DNA of 64,000 nucleotides from Corynebacterium parakroppenstedtii (GCF_019754935.1 NZ_JAGSOA010000001.1:1302001-1366000); one strand, 5' to 3'. Shown: positions 24,950 through 35,202, numbered from the stretch's first letter. Translations and numbers: made by a program. Notes: generated by a model not told the origin, from the letters alone.

Positions 24950-26398
24950 ATGGTGTCACCCCACAAGGACAACCCTGAGCACAGGTCGAACCGCGGTGGT
25001 TACGGCGAACCGGGCCGCGATGCCGCTGGACAAGGACACGGTGACGTCGGCAAGCCGGATAGTTCGGCGCATGAACCGACGGGGTCGGCTGACGCGTCAA
25101 GCGGCACGTCGGGCGCCGAGGAACAGGGCCGTACGCGGGGTATTTCACGACGCCGACTCTTCACCACTGCCGGATTCGCTGGCCTTGCCGGGATAGCCGG
25201 CGCGGGCATCGGCGGTTTTGCTGTTCATGCTGCGGAAAACAAGGACACATCTGACCCAACTTCGCTCATTTACCCGTTCCGTGGCGAACATCAGCAGGGA
25301 ATTACAACGCCGGCGCAAGACAATATGTACACCGCCGCATTCGACATCACGACCGATGATCTGGACGAGCTCAAGGACATGCTGACCTCGTGGACGTCCG
25401 CCTCGGAACAAATGTGCGCGGGTGAATTGATTGGTGGCGAACCGAACGCTAACCCCAAGGCCGTACCTCGGGACACTGGTGAGGCGTGGAATTACCCCGT
25501 CGGCGGTTTGACCATTACTTTTGGCTTCGGGAAGGGGCTTTTTGTCGACGGAGACGGCAAGGACCGCTTTGGTCTGAAAGCGAAAATGCCGGACGTCATC
25601 AAGGAAGGGATGCCCAAGTTCGCCAATGAGGCGCTTCGGTCTGAACAGAGCGATGGTGATCTGTTGGTTCAGGTGTGCTCCAATGATGCTCAGGTGTGCG
25701 TGCATGCGATTCGGAATCTGACGCGGATCGGATTCGGCACTGTGCGGCTGCGGTGGGGGCAAATCGGGTACGGGCGAACGTCGTCAACCAGTACTGACCA
25801 GGACACTCCCCGGAACTTGTTTGGCTTTAAAGACGGCACCCAGAACATCAAGAGCGATGAAACCGACGCTCTGGATAAAGATGTGTGGGTGACGGATGGG
25901 TGGATGTCCGGCGGCAGTTTCTTCGTCGCCCGGAAGATTCACATGTATCTCGAGGTGTGGGATCGCGTTATTTTGGAGGAACAAGAGGATGTGATCGGGC
26001 GTGATAAGCGCTACGGTGCCCCTTTGTCCGTTGAGGACCCCTCCGACGATCGCGAGTTTGACGATGTTGATTACACTGCCCGGCGCGGCGGAAAGCTGGC
26101 TGTACCAGCGGATTCTCATGTGGCTGTTGTTGCCCCGGAACATAATCAGGGTCATAGGATGCTTCGGCGTGGGTACAACTACACCGATGGAAATGACTCC
26201 TTGGGCCGGTTAAACGCCGGACTGTTCTTTATTGCGTATTCGAAGGATCCGCGGGAAGGGTTCTATCCGATATTGAAGAAAATGACGGAAAAAGACGCTA
26301 TGCCTGAGTACCTTCAGCATCAGGCGTCTGCCTTGTTTGCTGTCCCCGGCGGTGTTCGAGAGGGCGATACTATGGTCGGCCAGCGGTTATTCGAATAA
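24950..26398 (+). CDS. efeB: Deferrochelatase/peroxidase EfeB (DyP-type, Tat substrate)
   Basis: 482 residues. A long polar N-terminus of about 64 residues precedes the twin-arginine signal SRRRLFTTAGFAGLAG, so the folded haem protein is exported by Tat. The DyP peroxidase core has the GXXDG motif as GFKDG (with the catalytic Asp) and a C-terminal haem-ligand His region (PEHNQGHRMLRRGYNY). EfeB supports iron uptake by oxidising ferrous iron or removing iron from haem. ATG 24950 is only two bases from AGGAGG; GTG 24953 is better spaced and may be the true start. Confidence 0.92.
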   Translation: MVSPHKDNPEHRSNRGGYGEPGRDAAGQGHGDVGKPDSSAHEPTGSADASSGTSGAEEQGRTRGISRRRLFTTAGFAGLAGIAGAGIGGFAVHAAENKDTSDPTSLIYPFRGEHQQGITTPAQDNMYTAAFDITTDDLDELKDMLTSWTSASEQMCAGELIGGEPNANPKAVPRDTGEAWNYPVGGLTITFGFGKGLFVDGDGKDRFGLKAKMPDVIKEGMPKFANEALRSEQSDGDLLVQVCSNDAQVCVHAIRNLTRIGFGTVRLRWGQIGYGRTSSTSTDQDTPRNLFGFKDGTQNIKSDETDALDKDVWVTDGWMSGGSFFVARKIHMYLEVWDRVILEEQEDVIGRDKRYGAPLSVEDPSDDREFDDVDYTARRGGKLAVPADSHVAVVAPEHNQGHRMLRRGYNYTDGNDSLGRLNAGLFFIAYSKDPREGFYPILKKMTEKDAMPEYLQHQASALFAVPGGVREGDTMVGQRLFE

Positions 26399-26469
26399 TC
26401 CGCATCTCTTTGCCTCGCTCTATGCGGTGAGAGGAGCCGATCGATGGTTCCACCGGCTCTGGCATGACA

Positions 26470-26823
26470 TTAGGACTTCACTAATCGGGCAATAGCTTGT
26501 GATGCCTCGTGAAGTTTTTGTTCGGCTTCATCGCCCCCAGCTTGGGCTGCATTAAGGACGCAGTGATTTAAGTGGTCATCAAGTAAGCCCAATCCAACGG
26601 CCTGTAAGGCCTTTGTTAACGCGCTGATCTGCGTCAGAATGTCGACACAGTATTTTTCGTCCTCAATCATCTTGGTGATGCCACGAGCTTGTCCTTCGAT
26701 CCGCTTCATCCGGTGGAGGTACCGTTCCTTTTCCGAAATATAGCCATGGGGGGCGTGGGTTTCATGGCATGCATGACATAATTCCTGTTCAGCCGTGCTA
26801 TCCACGGTAGTTGGTGTGGTCAT
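26470..26823 (-). CDS. csoR: Copper-sensing repressor CsoR
   Basis: 117-residue all-helical DNA-binding repressor of the CsoR/RcnR family. The copper ligand set is intact and has canonical spacing: Cys59, His84 and Cys88 (C-x24-H-x3-C). An N-terminal extension adds a [11 protein letters not shown] cluster that could bind further metal. Copper binding should release DNA and induce copper efflux. The ATG at 26823 overlaps the copA stop (ATGA), and AGGAGG lies ten bases upstream, which makes the longer start at 26832 unlikely. It is the last gene of copZ-copA-csoR, so it regulates its own operon. Candidate operators lie at 29634-29755. Confidence 0.92.
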   Translation of the reverse strand: MTTPTTVDSTAEQELCHACHETHAPHGYISEKERYLHRMKRIEGQARGITKMIEDEKYCVDILTQISALTKALQAVGLGLLDDHLNHCVLNAAQAGGDEAEQKLHEASQAIARLVKS

Positions 26824-29270
26824 TTCACCCATTCCTCCTCATCAGTGCGAGTACGCGTGCTCGTATTACGGCGGACGTCAATACCCCTACCAGTGTGGAT
26901 ACCGATGTTCCCATTAACGCTGGTAAACCCACGCAGCCGGAGGCTGTTGCCCACCACAAAGACGCTAGAAAACGCCATCGCTGCTCCCGCGATCATGGGA
27001 TTAAGAAGCCCCAGAGCAGCTATTGGAATAGCGGCGACGTTATACGCGAAAGCCCAAAACAGGTTTGTCTTAATGGTCGCGAGCGTTGCGTGGGAGAGGC
27101 GCACTGCGTCAACGGCGCTGGATAGGTCTCCGCGAACTAGTGTGATGTCGGCTGCTTCGATGGCCACATCTGCGCCAGTTCCCATCGCAAGGCCGAGGTC
27201 TGCTTGAGCCAACGCAGGGGCATCATTGACGCCGTCGCCCACCATGGCCACGGTTTTTCCTCGGCTCTGAAGTCCACGGATGACCTGTACTTTATCGGCG
27301 GGAAGGACATCTGCTTTGACATCGGCAATGCCAACTTCATCGGCAATGCGCTGGGCAACAACTCTATTGTCTCCTGTTAGCAAGACAGGGTTGAGCCCTA
27401 GCTCTTTGAGTTGTTTTATTGCTGTGGCACTCGTTGTTTTCACAGTGTCTGCGATAACAAGAATCCCTCGGGCTTCGCCATCCCAAGCGATAGCGACTGC
27501 TGTTTTTCCAGCTTGTTCGGCATCATTTTTCGCGCACCGAAGTTCGTCGTCTAGAGGAATTCCGACGTCATTGAGCAGAGATTCCTTACCGACGTACACG
27601 TCGTGGCCGTCCACGGCCGCATGTACCCCGAGGCCCTCATGGTTCCGGAAGTCGGTGACCGTGTGAACCCCGAGACCTTGAGCGTTCGCTGCCTGCGCTA
27701 TGGCGTGCGCAATGGGGTGTTCTGATGACGACTCCACTGCTCCCGCGATGGCTAGAACTTCATCACGGGATGAGGTGGCGGCAGCATGAACACTAGTTAG
27801 CGCCATGGTGCCCGTAGTCACCGTGCCTGTTTTATCCAACACGATGGTGTCAATGCCCCGAGTGGATTCTAAAACTTCTGGCCCCTTGATCAGCACACCC
27901 ATTTGTGCACCGCGGCCTGTGCCAACTAAAAGTGCTGTTGGCGTGGCAAGCCCCAAGGCGCAGGGGCACGCTACAACAAGAATCGCGACCGCAGCTGTCA
28001 TAGCGGTGGCGAATCCGTGGCCTAAAGCAAGCCAGACGATCAGGGTCAGTAGGGCAATGCCAATGACGGCGGGGACAAAAACACCGGAAATGCGATCGGC
28101 TAGGCGCTGAACCTGAGCTTTTCCGGTTTGGGCGTCTTCAACCATGCGCGCCATCTGGGCGAGCTGAGTATCTGCACCAACGCGGGTTGCCTGGACGACC
28201 AACCGGCCACTGGTGTTGACTGTTGCCCCGGTGACGTGATCCCCGGAGCCAACTTCTGCGGGGACAGATTCGCCCGTCAACATGGATTCGTCGATTGCTG
28301 AGGATCCACTCACTATAACGCCGTCGGTGGCAATCTTTTCGCCGGGTCGAACAACAAAGGTGTTTCCTACCTCGAGTTGCTCAACGGGAATGCGGATTTC
28401 TTGGCCGCCGTCGAGAAGGGTGACTTCTTTGGCTCCCATGTCCAGTAGCGCGCGAAGAGCAGCCCCGGATTCTCGTTTGGACTTTTTCTCGAAGTAACGT
28501 CCTGCCAGGATAAATAACGTGACACCGGAGGCGACTTCTAAGTAGATATTGGCCGACGCATCGGTGTGCGACGCCATCATGGTGAACGTATGTTTGAGCC
28601 CTGGTTCACCGGCGTGTCCGAAGAAAAGGGCGTATAAGGACCACGCAAATGCCACCAGTGTTCCCATTGAAATGAGCGTATCCATGGTGGTTGCGCCGTG
28701 TTTGAGGTTCGTCCAGGCTGCCTTATGGAAGGGAAGCGCGCCCCACACGATAACGGGAGACGCCAATGTCAGGGACAGCCACTGCCAGTTACGGAACTGC
28801 AGCGCCGGGATCATCGCCATGGCGATAACGGGGATAGCCAGCCATGCGGAGACAATAAGGCGTTGCCGAAAACGTGCTGTCTCCTGCTCGATAGGACTTG
28901 CGTCCTGCTTAGAGCCAACAGCGCTACCGCGCTGGGTCTGACTTTTCGAAGCACTGCTGGTCGTGCGCTCCCCAGGAGCGGAGGTACGTGGTTCACTGAG
29001 AGTGGCCGAGTATCCTGCTTTTTCCACTGTTTGGATGAGGTCGTCGGTCGATACTGTCGACGGCACCGTAACTTTGGCTTTTTCAGTTGCCAAATTCACT
29101 GTGGCCTGCACTCCATCGAGTTTGTTGAGCTTACGCTCTACCCGGTTAGCACACGATGCACAGGTCATCCCACCGATGTCGAGCTCAATGGTTGAGCCTT
29201 CGGCTGTGGCCACACCGCCGGTGGCAATCGGTGTCATGGAATCAGGGTTCGTCGCCGCTGTGTGTGGCAC
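26820..29270 (-). CDS. copA: Copper-exporting P1B-type ATPase CopA
   Basis: 816 residues. One N-terminal heavy-metal domain has GMTCASC (Cys37, Cys40). Eight membrane helices follow, with the ion-binding CPC motif in [11 protein letters not shown]. The actuator has TGES, the phosphorylation site DKTGT, the nucleotide domain SEHPIAHA with the HP motif, and the hinge [10 protein letters not shown]. It pumps Cu(I) out of the cytoplasm using ATP. It lies between copZ and csoR in one operon, and its stop overlaps csoR by four bases. Confidence 0.95.
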   Translation of the reverse strand: MPHTAATNPDSMTPIATGGVATAEGSTIELDIGGMTCASCANRVERKLNKLDGVQATVNLATEKAKVTVPSTVSTDDLIQTVEKAGYSATLSEPRTSAPGERTTSSASKSQTQRGSAVGSKQDASPIEQETARFRQRLIVSAWLAIPVIAMAMIPALQFRNWQWLSLTLASPVIVWGALPFHKAAWTNLKHGATTMDTLISMGTLVAFAWSLYALFFGHAGEPGLKHTFTMMASHTDASANIYLEVASGVTLFILAGRYFEKKSKRESGAALRALLDMGAKEVTLLDGGQEIRIPVEQLEVGNTFVVRPGEKIATDGVIVSGSSAIDESMLTGESVPAEVGSGDHVTGATVNTSGRLVVQATRVGADTQLAQMARMVEDAQTGKAQVQRLADRISGVFVPAVIGIALLTLIVWLALGHGFATAMTAAVAILVVACPCALGLATPTALLVGTGRGAQMGVLIKGPEVLESTRGIDTIVLDKTGTVTTGTMALTSVHAAATSSRDEVLAIAGAVESSSEHPIAHAIAQAANAQGLGVHTVTDFRNHEGLGVHAAVDGHDVYVGKESLLNDVGIPLDDELRCAKNDAEQAGKTAVAIAWDGEARGILVIADTVKTTSATAIKQLKELGLNPVLLTGDNRVVAQRIADEVGIADVKADVLPADKVQVIRGLQSRGKTVAMVGDGVNDAPALAQADLGLAMGTGADVAIEAADITLVRGDLSSAVDAVRLSHATLATIKTNLFWAFAYNVAAIPIAALGLLNPMIAGAAMAFSSVFVVGNSLRLRGFTSVNGNIGIHTGRGIDVRRNTSTRTRTDEEEWVK

Positions 29271-29303
29271 TTCTCTCGCTTCCCTTTACTTCAGCCGGTT
29301 GAT

Positions 29304-29513
29304 TTACAGGCGGGTACCTGTGTAACCCGCTTCCTCTACGGCCTCAAGAACCTTCATATCTTTGATGTCGCCATCTGAGCTGACGGTCAACATTCCCGTT
29401 TCCAAGCTGACCTCATCAACATGGATACCGGGTAGTTCGCTGACTTCGTCACGAATTGCACGTTCGCAGTGGCTGCAGGTCATGCCCGAAATCTTGTACT
29501 TGTGGGTGTTCAT
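29304..29513 (-). CDS. copZ: Copper chaperone CopZ (HMA domain)
   Basis: 69-residue heavy-metal-associated domain with the metal site GMTCSHC (Cys13, Cys16). It should carry Cu(I) in the cytoplasm to CopA and possibly CsoR. The start at 29513 has AAGGAG six bases upstream; the frame extends further upstream but without support. It is the first gene of the copper operon, with 33 bases before copA, and lies directly below the operator array. Confidence 0.9.
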   Translation of the reverse strand: MNTHKYKISGMTCSHCERAIRDEVSELPGIHVDEVSLETGMLTVSSDGDIKDMKVLEAVEEAGYTGTRL

Positions 29514-29633
29514 GGCGATCTCCTTGTCGTCGCTGTTGCTGCTGGCGTCCGCGTGTTTATAGTCCACACGAATGCACGTGTCCGAGTCAGGGGCTCATAA
29601 TTCCGCATTACCGGAATACACGCAGGCGATCAC

Positions 29634-29650
29634 ATACCCTCCGGGGGTAT
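29634..29650. promoter_or_regulatory. CsoR-like operator site 1
   Basis: ATACCC-TCCGG-GGGTAT: perfect 6-bp inverted arms around a 5-base centre, 121 bases upstream of copZ. GC-rich pseudo-palindromes with terminal TA are typical CsoR targets. Confidence 0.65.
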
Positions 29651-29667
29651 CTGATACACCCAACGCT

Positions 29668-29684
29668 ATACCCCCCTTGGGTAT
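29668..29684. promoter_or_regulatory. CsoR-like operator site 2
   Basis: ATACCC-CCCTT-GGGTAT: the same arms and 5-base centre as site 1, offset by 34 bases, which is close to three helical turns and would put both sites on one DNA face. Confidence 0.65.
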
Positions 29685-29738
29685 TCCGCAACGATATTGT
29701 CGTCGCACCACACCCGCCCCGACGTAACTCGCCACAAC

Positions 29739-29755
29739 ATACCCCCACCAGGTAC
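29739..29755. promoter_or_regulatory. Degenerate third CsoR-like site
   Basis: ATACCC-CCACC-AGGTAC: the left arm is perfect and the right arm has two mismatches. It lies 71 bases from site 2, nearer the divergent gene at 29897. Confidence 0.35.
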
Positions 29756-29896
29756 TCCCTACGCTTGTCTGTCCATCATGTCTATCCATCACGACACGTC
29801 ACCCACTCTCCGTATCGGCCACGCGTGTCGGAGGTTTCTGCAACAATGGGCCACATACCGTCCATGATCCGATTACCAAGGAGGACGAAGAGAATT

Positions 29897-31363
29897 ATGA
29901 CTATCGAGTATTCACATACCGCACGGATCCCCTTTCCCCGGCGCGACGTCGTGGAGTATTACGAATCCGCTGGAGGCGCTGCGCGTTTATGCCCTGATTT
30001 TTCAACAACGTTGACTTCGGGCCCCAGCAAAGGTCTAGCGGAGGGCTCCGAGACTGAGTTAGAAATGGGCTTGCCCTGGCTAGAGGGCCTGGCGCCAGTG
30101 TCGACGACAGTAAAATGGAAGGCGCGTCATACTGCGTACACCCAAGGCGAGTCGTTTACGGACATGATGGTGCAGGGGCCTCTCGATTCATGGGAGCATA
30201 CCCACACATTTTTGGACGATAAGTTTTCCGATTCCAATGGTGGTTCCTCACTAGTTCAGGATCAGGTAACAGCGGAGCTTCCGGGCAAGACGTCAGCACT
30301 GGGTAAGAATTGGCTGGTCAAGAAAAAGATTGACAAAGAGCTGGAGCGGACGTTTGATTTCCGCACACGCCAGACGGTGGCTGACTTAGCCTTTAAACAG
30401 CAATTACGTGATATCGGCAGCACGGATAGGGCTACTGATCCCACAACTCCTCAAACTTTTGTCATCGCAGGCGAAACCGGATTAGTCGGGCAAGCAATTT
30501 CGGCGCTCCTCCGTTCACTAGGCCACAGTGTTATCGCCCTAACCCGCAGTTCTCGCACGTCGCAAGTTCCCGGTGTCACATACAAGCGCTGGGATCCCAG
30601 CAACGGCACCCTTGACCCGTCTCTTCTGAAAGGTGCGACGGCTGTCATCAACTTGGCAGGGACGTCGATTATGGGGCGTTTTACTGATGACCACAAGAAA
30701 TCAATTCTTCATTCGCGTCTCGACGCCACTACGACTCTTGTCGAGGCAATGAAAAAGGCCGCGCCGGATGGTGGACCGACTACGCTAATTAATGCCTCAG
30801 CCAGCGGGTATTACGGAGCTGATGCGGGTTCGGTGACGGAAGAGTCTCCAGCGGGCGACGATTTCCTTGCCGACGTATGCCAGCGCTGGGAGGACGCTGC
30901 GCTACAGGCGGAAGAGGCTGGTATTCGGGTGGCACTCATCCGGACTGGCCTGGTGTTATCCGCCCGTGGGGGCCTCCTAGGCGCCCAGCTCCCGCTGTAT
31001 CTCATGGGTGGGGGCGGCCCACTGAACGGCGGTGAGATGTGGCAGCCGTGGATTGGTATTGATGACCTTGCCCAGATCTATATTTGGTCGGCGTTTAACC
31101 CCGAGGTATCAGGGCCGGTTAATGCCGCTGCTCCCAACCCGGTAAAGCAAAAAGAATTCGCGTCCATACTGGCGAAAGTTCTTCGTCGCCCGTCTGTCAT
31201 TCCGACGCCACGTCTGGGACCGGATGCTCTGATGGGTAAGGAGGGCGCAGATCAGCTTGCTCTCTCGTCGGTCAAGATGGAACCCGAGGTGTTAAAGAAG
31301 AACAAATACACGTTCCGCTTCACTGATTTGGAAGAGGCGTTGCGCCACACGCTGGGGAAATGA
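29897..31363 (+). CDS. TIGR01777-family epimerase with N-terminal SRPBCC-like domain
   Basis: 488 residues. Residues 1-165 resemble a START/SRPBCC ligand-binding domain (EYSHTARIPFPRRDVVEYYE at the start). Residues about 190-488 form an NAD(P)-binding SDR-like epimerase of the TIGR01777/YfcH type, with VIAGETGLVGQAIS as nucleotide motif, NASASGYYGADAG holding the Tyr, and a C-terminal region ending in LEEALRHTLG. Substrate and role are unknown in the family. The ATG at 29897 is preceded by AAGGAGG at 12 bases; the frame upstream of it crosses the copper operators and is non-coding. It is divergent from the copper operon. Confidence 0.85.
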   Translation: MTIEYSHTARIPFPRRDVVEYYESAGGAARLCPDFSTTLTSGPSKGLAEGSETELEMGLPWLEGLAPVSTTVKWKARHTAYTQGESFTDMMVQGPLDSWEHTHTFLDDKFSDSNGGSSLVQDQVTAELPGKTSALGKNWLVKKKIDKELERTFDFRTRQTVADLAFKQQLRDIGSTDRATDPTTPQTFVIAGETGLVGQAISALLRSLGHSVIALTRSSRTSQVPGVTYKRWDPSNGTLDPSLLKGATAVINLAGTSIMGRFTDDHKKSILHSRLDATTTLVEAMKKAAPDGGPTTLINASASGYYGADAGSVTEESPAGDDFLADVCQRWEDAALQAEEAGIRVALIRTGLVLSARGGLLGAQLPLYLMGGGGPLNGGEMWQPWIGIDDLAQIYIWSAFNPEVSGPVNAAAPNPVKQKEFASILAKVLRRPSVIPTPRLGPDALMGKEGADQLALSSVKMEPEVLKKNKYTFRFTDLEEALRHTLGK

Positions 31364-31388
31364 GGTGAAAGCCCCCTAGCTGGTCCCG

Positions 31389-32036
31389 CTAGTTGGTTTT
31401 GAAGATGACCCACCGCTGGACAACGAAGTTTACGGCGGTGGCCACGCCCTGGCCAATGACATAACCGACGGTGCCGGCAATGAAAGCGCTGGCCCCGGCA
31501 TTAAGCAAGAGATGGTTCACTGAGACCGCAAGGCCCCACTGGACGGCGAACATCAGTGCGTAGAGGGACATCGTCTGAACAAATTTCTTTGCCGATGCTT
31601 CAGCCTCAAAAGTCCAGCGACGGTTGATGATGTAAGCCGTGATGGTGCCGAAGATAAAGCCAATGGCCTTCGCGAGTGGGTACGACTGCCCAAACGCATG
31701 CTGGATGATCATGGTCAGGCCGTAGTCCACAACAGCGGAGATTCCGCCTGCGATCACGAATTTATAGAGGTGAGTGAGGACGCTCGCTCCCTGCGGAGCG
31801 GGGGCATCGACGCCGGCGGTGCCGGATGTGGTGGCACTGTCGTGCGACGCTGGGGTTCCATTCTGTGCAGCCGCGTCACTTACCGTTGCGACGTTTTCCG
31901 CCATACCGTTGTCTGTTACAGCATCGGAGTTATCCATTGCGGCACTCTCAGCAGCTAATGCCCCCGATAGGTTGGGTGTCAGTAGTTCCGGCTCGGCGTG
32001 ATCATCGGTTGGGTGGTCAGGCTTGGTTTCACTCAC
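31389..32036 (-). CDS. GtrA-family membrane protein (Rv3789-like)
   Basis: 215 residues: an acidic, Ala/Asp-rich disordered N-terminus of about 85 residues and a GtrA domain with four membrane helices (from FVIAGGISAVVDYGLTMI to the end). The mycobacterial relative Rv3789 lies beside dprE1 and has been linked to arabinan synthesis, either in moving the DPA donor or as an anchor for the arabinosyltransferase AftA. Here it is about 10 kb from dprE1, so the linkage is looser. The long N-terminal extension is unusual for the family. Confidence 0.85.
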   Translation of the reverse strand: MSETKPDHPTDDHAEPELLTPNLSGALAAESAAMDNSDAVTDNGMAENVATVSDAAAQNGTPASHDSATTSGTAGVDAPAPQGASVLTHLYKFVIAGGISAVVDYGLTMIIQHAFGQSYPLAKAIGFIFGTITAYIINRRWTFEAEASAKKFVQTMSLYALMFAVQWGLAVSVNHLLLNAGASAFIAGTVGYVIGQGVATAVNFVVQRWVIFKTN

Positions 32037-32136
32037 GTCCTGGCAGCTTACTCTTCACCGCGCTTCACGGTCCTCCCCCGGGCTCATGTCCGCTATCGGC
32101 CGACCGGTCACCGTCATACCTAGTCCGCGCCGTTAC

Positions 32137-33222
32137 CTAGTCCGCACGGATTATTGCGCGGCACAATTCAAGACGTTCCAGTGAAGACAATCGCTTGTCC
32201 CCCGTGAGCCCTATGTGCTCGAAGGCCTGCAAAGTTTCGCTGGCCAGTTGATCAATCTCAGGAAGTTTCAGTTCCGAACCGTCGTCAGCTACCCAGCCAA
32301 TTGCTTCCATCATCGTTTCAATGATGTCTGCTCGCAGGGGGCCTTCAACCAGGGCTGCTTGGGCCAAGATTTCAGCAACTGCTGCATCACGGCCGGCCGG
32401 ATCCTTTTCTTTCGGGAGGGAGCGGCAGACATCTAAAGTGTCGGGGTCTACGTTAATTTCTCTGCCTAAATCCAGCGCTTGAAGCAGCGGAATGAAGTCA
32501 AATATGCCACTGCGTTCAATAGCCAAGCGGATCATCGGTTTCGTCGCGCACAGAATGTGCTGCGTTGTCGCTGCACCGGTTAGCTCTGCATTGATGCTGT
32601 CTAAATCTGCGTGTTCGTCCCCACCGACACACAACGCGTCGGGAGTCCCGTGATCACGGAGATAGCACTCGGCAACGTCGATATGAAACTGCAGGTCATC
32701 GTGTTCATCAACATTCTTATCGACAACATCCTGATCAGCGCTCCCCTCCCCAGGTTTAGAGTTCCCAGCCGCATGTTGGTGGCGGGTCACATCGAGAGTG
32801 TCGCCGGGGGCATTGAGCAGCTCGTATAACGGCCAATCCTCAACGACATGCTCGCTTTCTCCAGCTATCCCGTCGATTTCGCCGACCCCATCGTTCCCGT
32901 CTGTACCGTGAAGGATCCATTCTGCGTCACCATCACACCCGAAGCATGTGTCCAACACAGTGAAGAGATCAGTGATGTGAAGGGCATCGTTAATCCCGAT
33001 GATTCGGTATTGGGGTCCGTCTCCACCGCTTTGGTGCACAGAGATCACGAGGCTGGCGGGTTCTCTCGCGACGGATTCGCTGTCATCTGGTGCGGGTTCG
33101 CTTTGGCTCTGGGGAAAATGGCTGCTGTCACCGCTGCGCGCGCGATTCGCATAATCGCTCAGTTCGATGACGTTGTCATCGTCGCGGGCGGTGTTTGTGC
33201 TCATAAAACCCAGGGTAGACAC
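32137..33222 (-). CDS. Hypothetical acidic protein
   Basis: 361 residues, strongly acidic, no signal or membrane segment. Residues about 50-110 (LVISVHQSGGDGPQYRIIGIN...ITDLFTVLDTCFG) distantly recall the pRiA4b ORF-3-like fold, but I am not confident. The middle has Cys and His scattered in HILCATKP and ECYLRDHG contexts. The C-terminal 120 residues are helical. Starts at GTG 33222 and ATG 33204 are both possible, and neither has a strong ribosome site. It is followed at 32036 by the gtrA-like gene and preceded by another unknown. Confidence 0.65.
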   Translation of the reverse strand: MSTLGFMSTNTARDDDNVIELSDYANRARSGDSSHFPQSQSEPAPDDSESVAREPASLVISVHQSGGDGPQYRIIGINDALHITDLFTVLDTCFGCDGDAEWILHGTDGNDGVGEIDGIAGESEHVVEDWPLYELLNAPGDTLDVTRHQHAAGNSKPGEGSADQDVVDKNVDEHDDLQFHIDVAECYLRDHGTPDALCVGGDEHADLDSINAELTGAATTQHILCATKPMIRLAIERSGIFDFIPLLQALDLGREINVDPDTLDVCRSLPKEKDPAGRDAAVAEILAQAALVEGPLRADIIETMMEAIGWVADDGSELKLPEIDQLASETLQAFEHIGLTGDKRLSSLERLELCRAIIRAD

Positions 33223-33278
33223 AAATCCCGGGGCTGGTGCGCCAATTGTTCCCTACTTTGGGTTTGTGGGACCGTCTG

Positions 33279-33965
33279 CTAGCCCTCAGTTGTGCGCGTG
33301 ACCAGGGGAATCGGCTGCGGCTCTTTGCTGCCAAAGTGCTGCAAATAATCGGTGGCTTTGGCCCGGCGCTGAGCGTCGATGCCGTTCCACGTGTCCACTA
33401 ACCGCCGCATTCCCTCCGCCCAGGCCCAGCACTCTTTAGCCAGCGGGTTATCGACACCCAACGCGTCTGCGGCATCATAGGCAGGCTCCACATCCACAAC
33501 GTCGGGATACGCTTGCCCCTTCAAGGTGCTCTTCCCGTCCGCTTTCCGACGCGCATTTTCGTCCTTCAGCGCCTCTTTATATGAGGCCACTGCTTCCTTG
33601 ATCGCTACGACGGTGTCATCAACATTGACGACGCTCCACGTCGCACTCCCCTTATCGGACGTCGCGCTTCCTTCGTCATCGGCTTCAATCGCGGCAAGTA
33701 CCTTCCTGCCGCTATCAGTCGCCACAACAGGATGCCCGTCGATAAGCATGGGAAGAACGGATTGATCGAGTTTCGCACCCGCCCAGGATAAATTGTTCGT
33801 TTCACCAGGCTGGATGCTTGTTTTCCCCGTGCCGACGATCCACGCGCCGACGAACTGCCCTGTTTTGGCTAGCGGATCGGTGTCGATATGCCACACTGCG
33901 GTGGGCCCTTCACCGGCTACCACTGCAATGACGGGGTAGTTGCCGTCGGATTCAGCAGACGTCAT
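33279..33965 (-). CDS. Hypothetical cytoplasmic protein
   Basis: 228 residues starting MTSAESDGNYPVIAVVAGEGPTA. It has no membrane segment. The N-terminal half looks beta-rich, and the C-terminal half is helical with several Trp (ECWAWAEGMRRLVDTWNGIDAQRR). I recognise no family. It lies 56 bases before the acidic protein gene (32137-33222) in the same direction, and the two may be co-transcribed. Confidence 0.6.
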   Translation of the reverse strand: MTSAESDGNYPVIAVVAGEGPTAVWHIDTDPLAKTGQFVGAWIVGTGKTSIQPGETNNLSWAGAKLDQSVLPMLIDGHPVVATDSGRKVLAAIEADDEGSATSDKGSATWSVVNVDDTVVAIKEAVASYKEALKDENARRKADGKSTLKGQAYPDVVDVEPAYDAADALGVDNPLAKECWAWAEGMRRLVDTWNGIDAQRRAKATDYLQHFGSKEPQPIPLVTRTTEG

Positions 33966-34107
33966 GTGGTCCTCTTTCTTGCCTCTGTTCGTTGAGTACC
34001 GCGAGGCGTTGTGTACCGCGAGTTATCGTGCGTACCACTTTATGACGTTCACCGTGCGAGCATCTCATTCAAGCACCTAGCCTTATGGCTTAAGCCCAGC
34101 ACCCAGG

Positions 34108-34992
34108 TCATGGTCGCTGCATTTCAGATGGGCTGTTCGCGTCATTAGTCGCAGCCATACTGGCAAGCAAACGCAGTCCATCGCGCGTGGCTGGGTGGTC
34201 TGGTTCGGGGGCATAGCCCAGGAGTTGGAGACCAGGACTACCCGCCACATCAAGGGCCTCGTAGCGTAGCCAGAGTTCGCCAACCTCGGCGTCGTGCACG
34301 ACCTTGGTTCCCCGTCGGTGATCAGCGACGTCACGCGCGGACCAGCGCGCATCGAAGGCCTCGCTCTGCTGGGACAATTCAGCGATCAGTGCATCGATGA
34401 CCCGGCTAGGTGTGCGTGCCTGCTCAAGGCGGAGCATGGCGACCGCTTCATCAGCGATAGCATCCCAGTCGTCGAAGAAACGCAGCGAATCCTCGTCAAG
34501 GAACACGTAGCGCGCAAGGTTCGGGCGTGGCCAGTTCTCAAACACTGGGCGATACAATGCGCGACCAAGCTTGTTCGCAGCAACAATGTCGAGCGAACCA
34601 TTCTGGACAAGTGCTGGGGCATCGACCATGGCATCCAGCAGCTGCTCTAACCCGAGCGGCAGGCGCGTCGCAGTCGGCTTGGCACGATGATGGGAGGGAC
34701 TAGGCCGATGAGAGGGACGTTCGCCGGCCAACTCGAATAAGTATGTGCGTTCGGCATTGTTCAGTCGGAGGGCACGCGCAATCGCGGTCAGCACATCATC
34801 GGAAACGCCTTTTGCCAAGCCACGTTCAACCTGGACGTAGTAGTCAACGCTGATAGCCGCGAGTGAGGCCACCTCTTCACGCCGGAGCCCCGGCACCCTA
34901 CGACGGGTACCCCGCGGTAAGCCGACTTCCTCCGGCTGTAGCTTGTCGCGACGTGAAATAAGAAACTCGCGCAGTTCGGTGTTGGCAGACAC
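34108..34992 (-). CDS. XRE-family transcriptional regulator with MmyB-like ligand domain
   Basis: 294 residues. The N-terminal helix-turn-helix runs from about residue 8 to 75 (LQPEEVGLPRGTRRRVPGLRREEVASLA), and the C-terminal MmyB-like PAS-related domain begins near residue 100 and has the typical NRLGRALYRPVFENWPRPNLARYVFLD-like stretch. Such proteins usually control an adjacent divergent oxidoreductase or hydrolase operon, and the SDR and hydrolase genes at 35262-37873 fit that. The GTG at 34992 gives the usual family length; the frame is open up to 35109 but enters the intergenic region. Confidence 0.88.
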   Translation of the reverse strand: MSANTELREFLISRRDKLQPEEVGLPRGTRRRVPGLRREEVASLAAISVDYYVQVERGLAKGVSDDVLTAIARALRLNNAERTYLFELAGERPSHRPSPSHHRAKPTATRLPLGLEQLLDAMVDAPALVQNGSLDIVAANKLGRALYRPVFENWPRPNLARYVFLDEDSLRFFDDWDAIADEAVAMLRLEQARTPSRVIDALIAELSQQSEAFDARWSARDVADHRRGTKVVHDAEVGELWLRYEALDVAGSPGLQLLGYAPEPDHPATRDGLRLLASMAATNDANSPSEMQRP

Positions 34993-35202
34993 AACCTCAA
35001 GAGTAATGAGGAGCCCACTCCGTAGCCATAGGTTATGGGTACTCCCCAACAGCTCCCCTGCGACGACGAAACCCCAGTCATCGGCGCTCCCCGTATGGTG
35101 GAGGGTCAACGGCTGGGGTTGATGGAGTTAAAGATACGGCTCTTCGAACAGGCACTGACAACCCCTGGATGGCATGGGGAACCGTCGATACTCTCGGACA
35201 TG

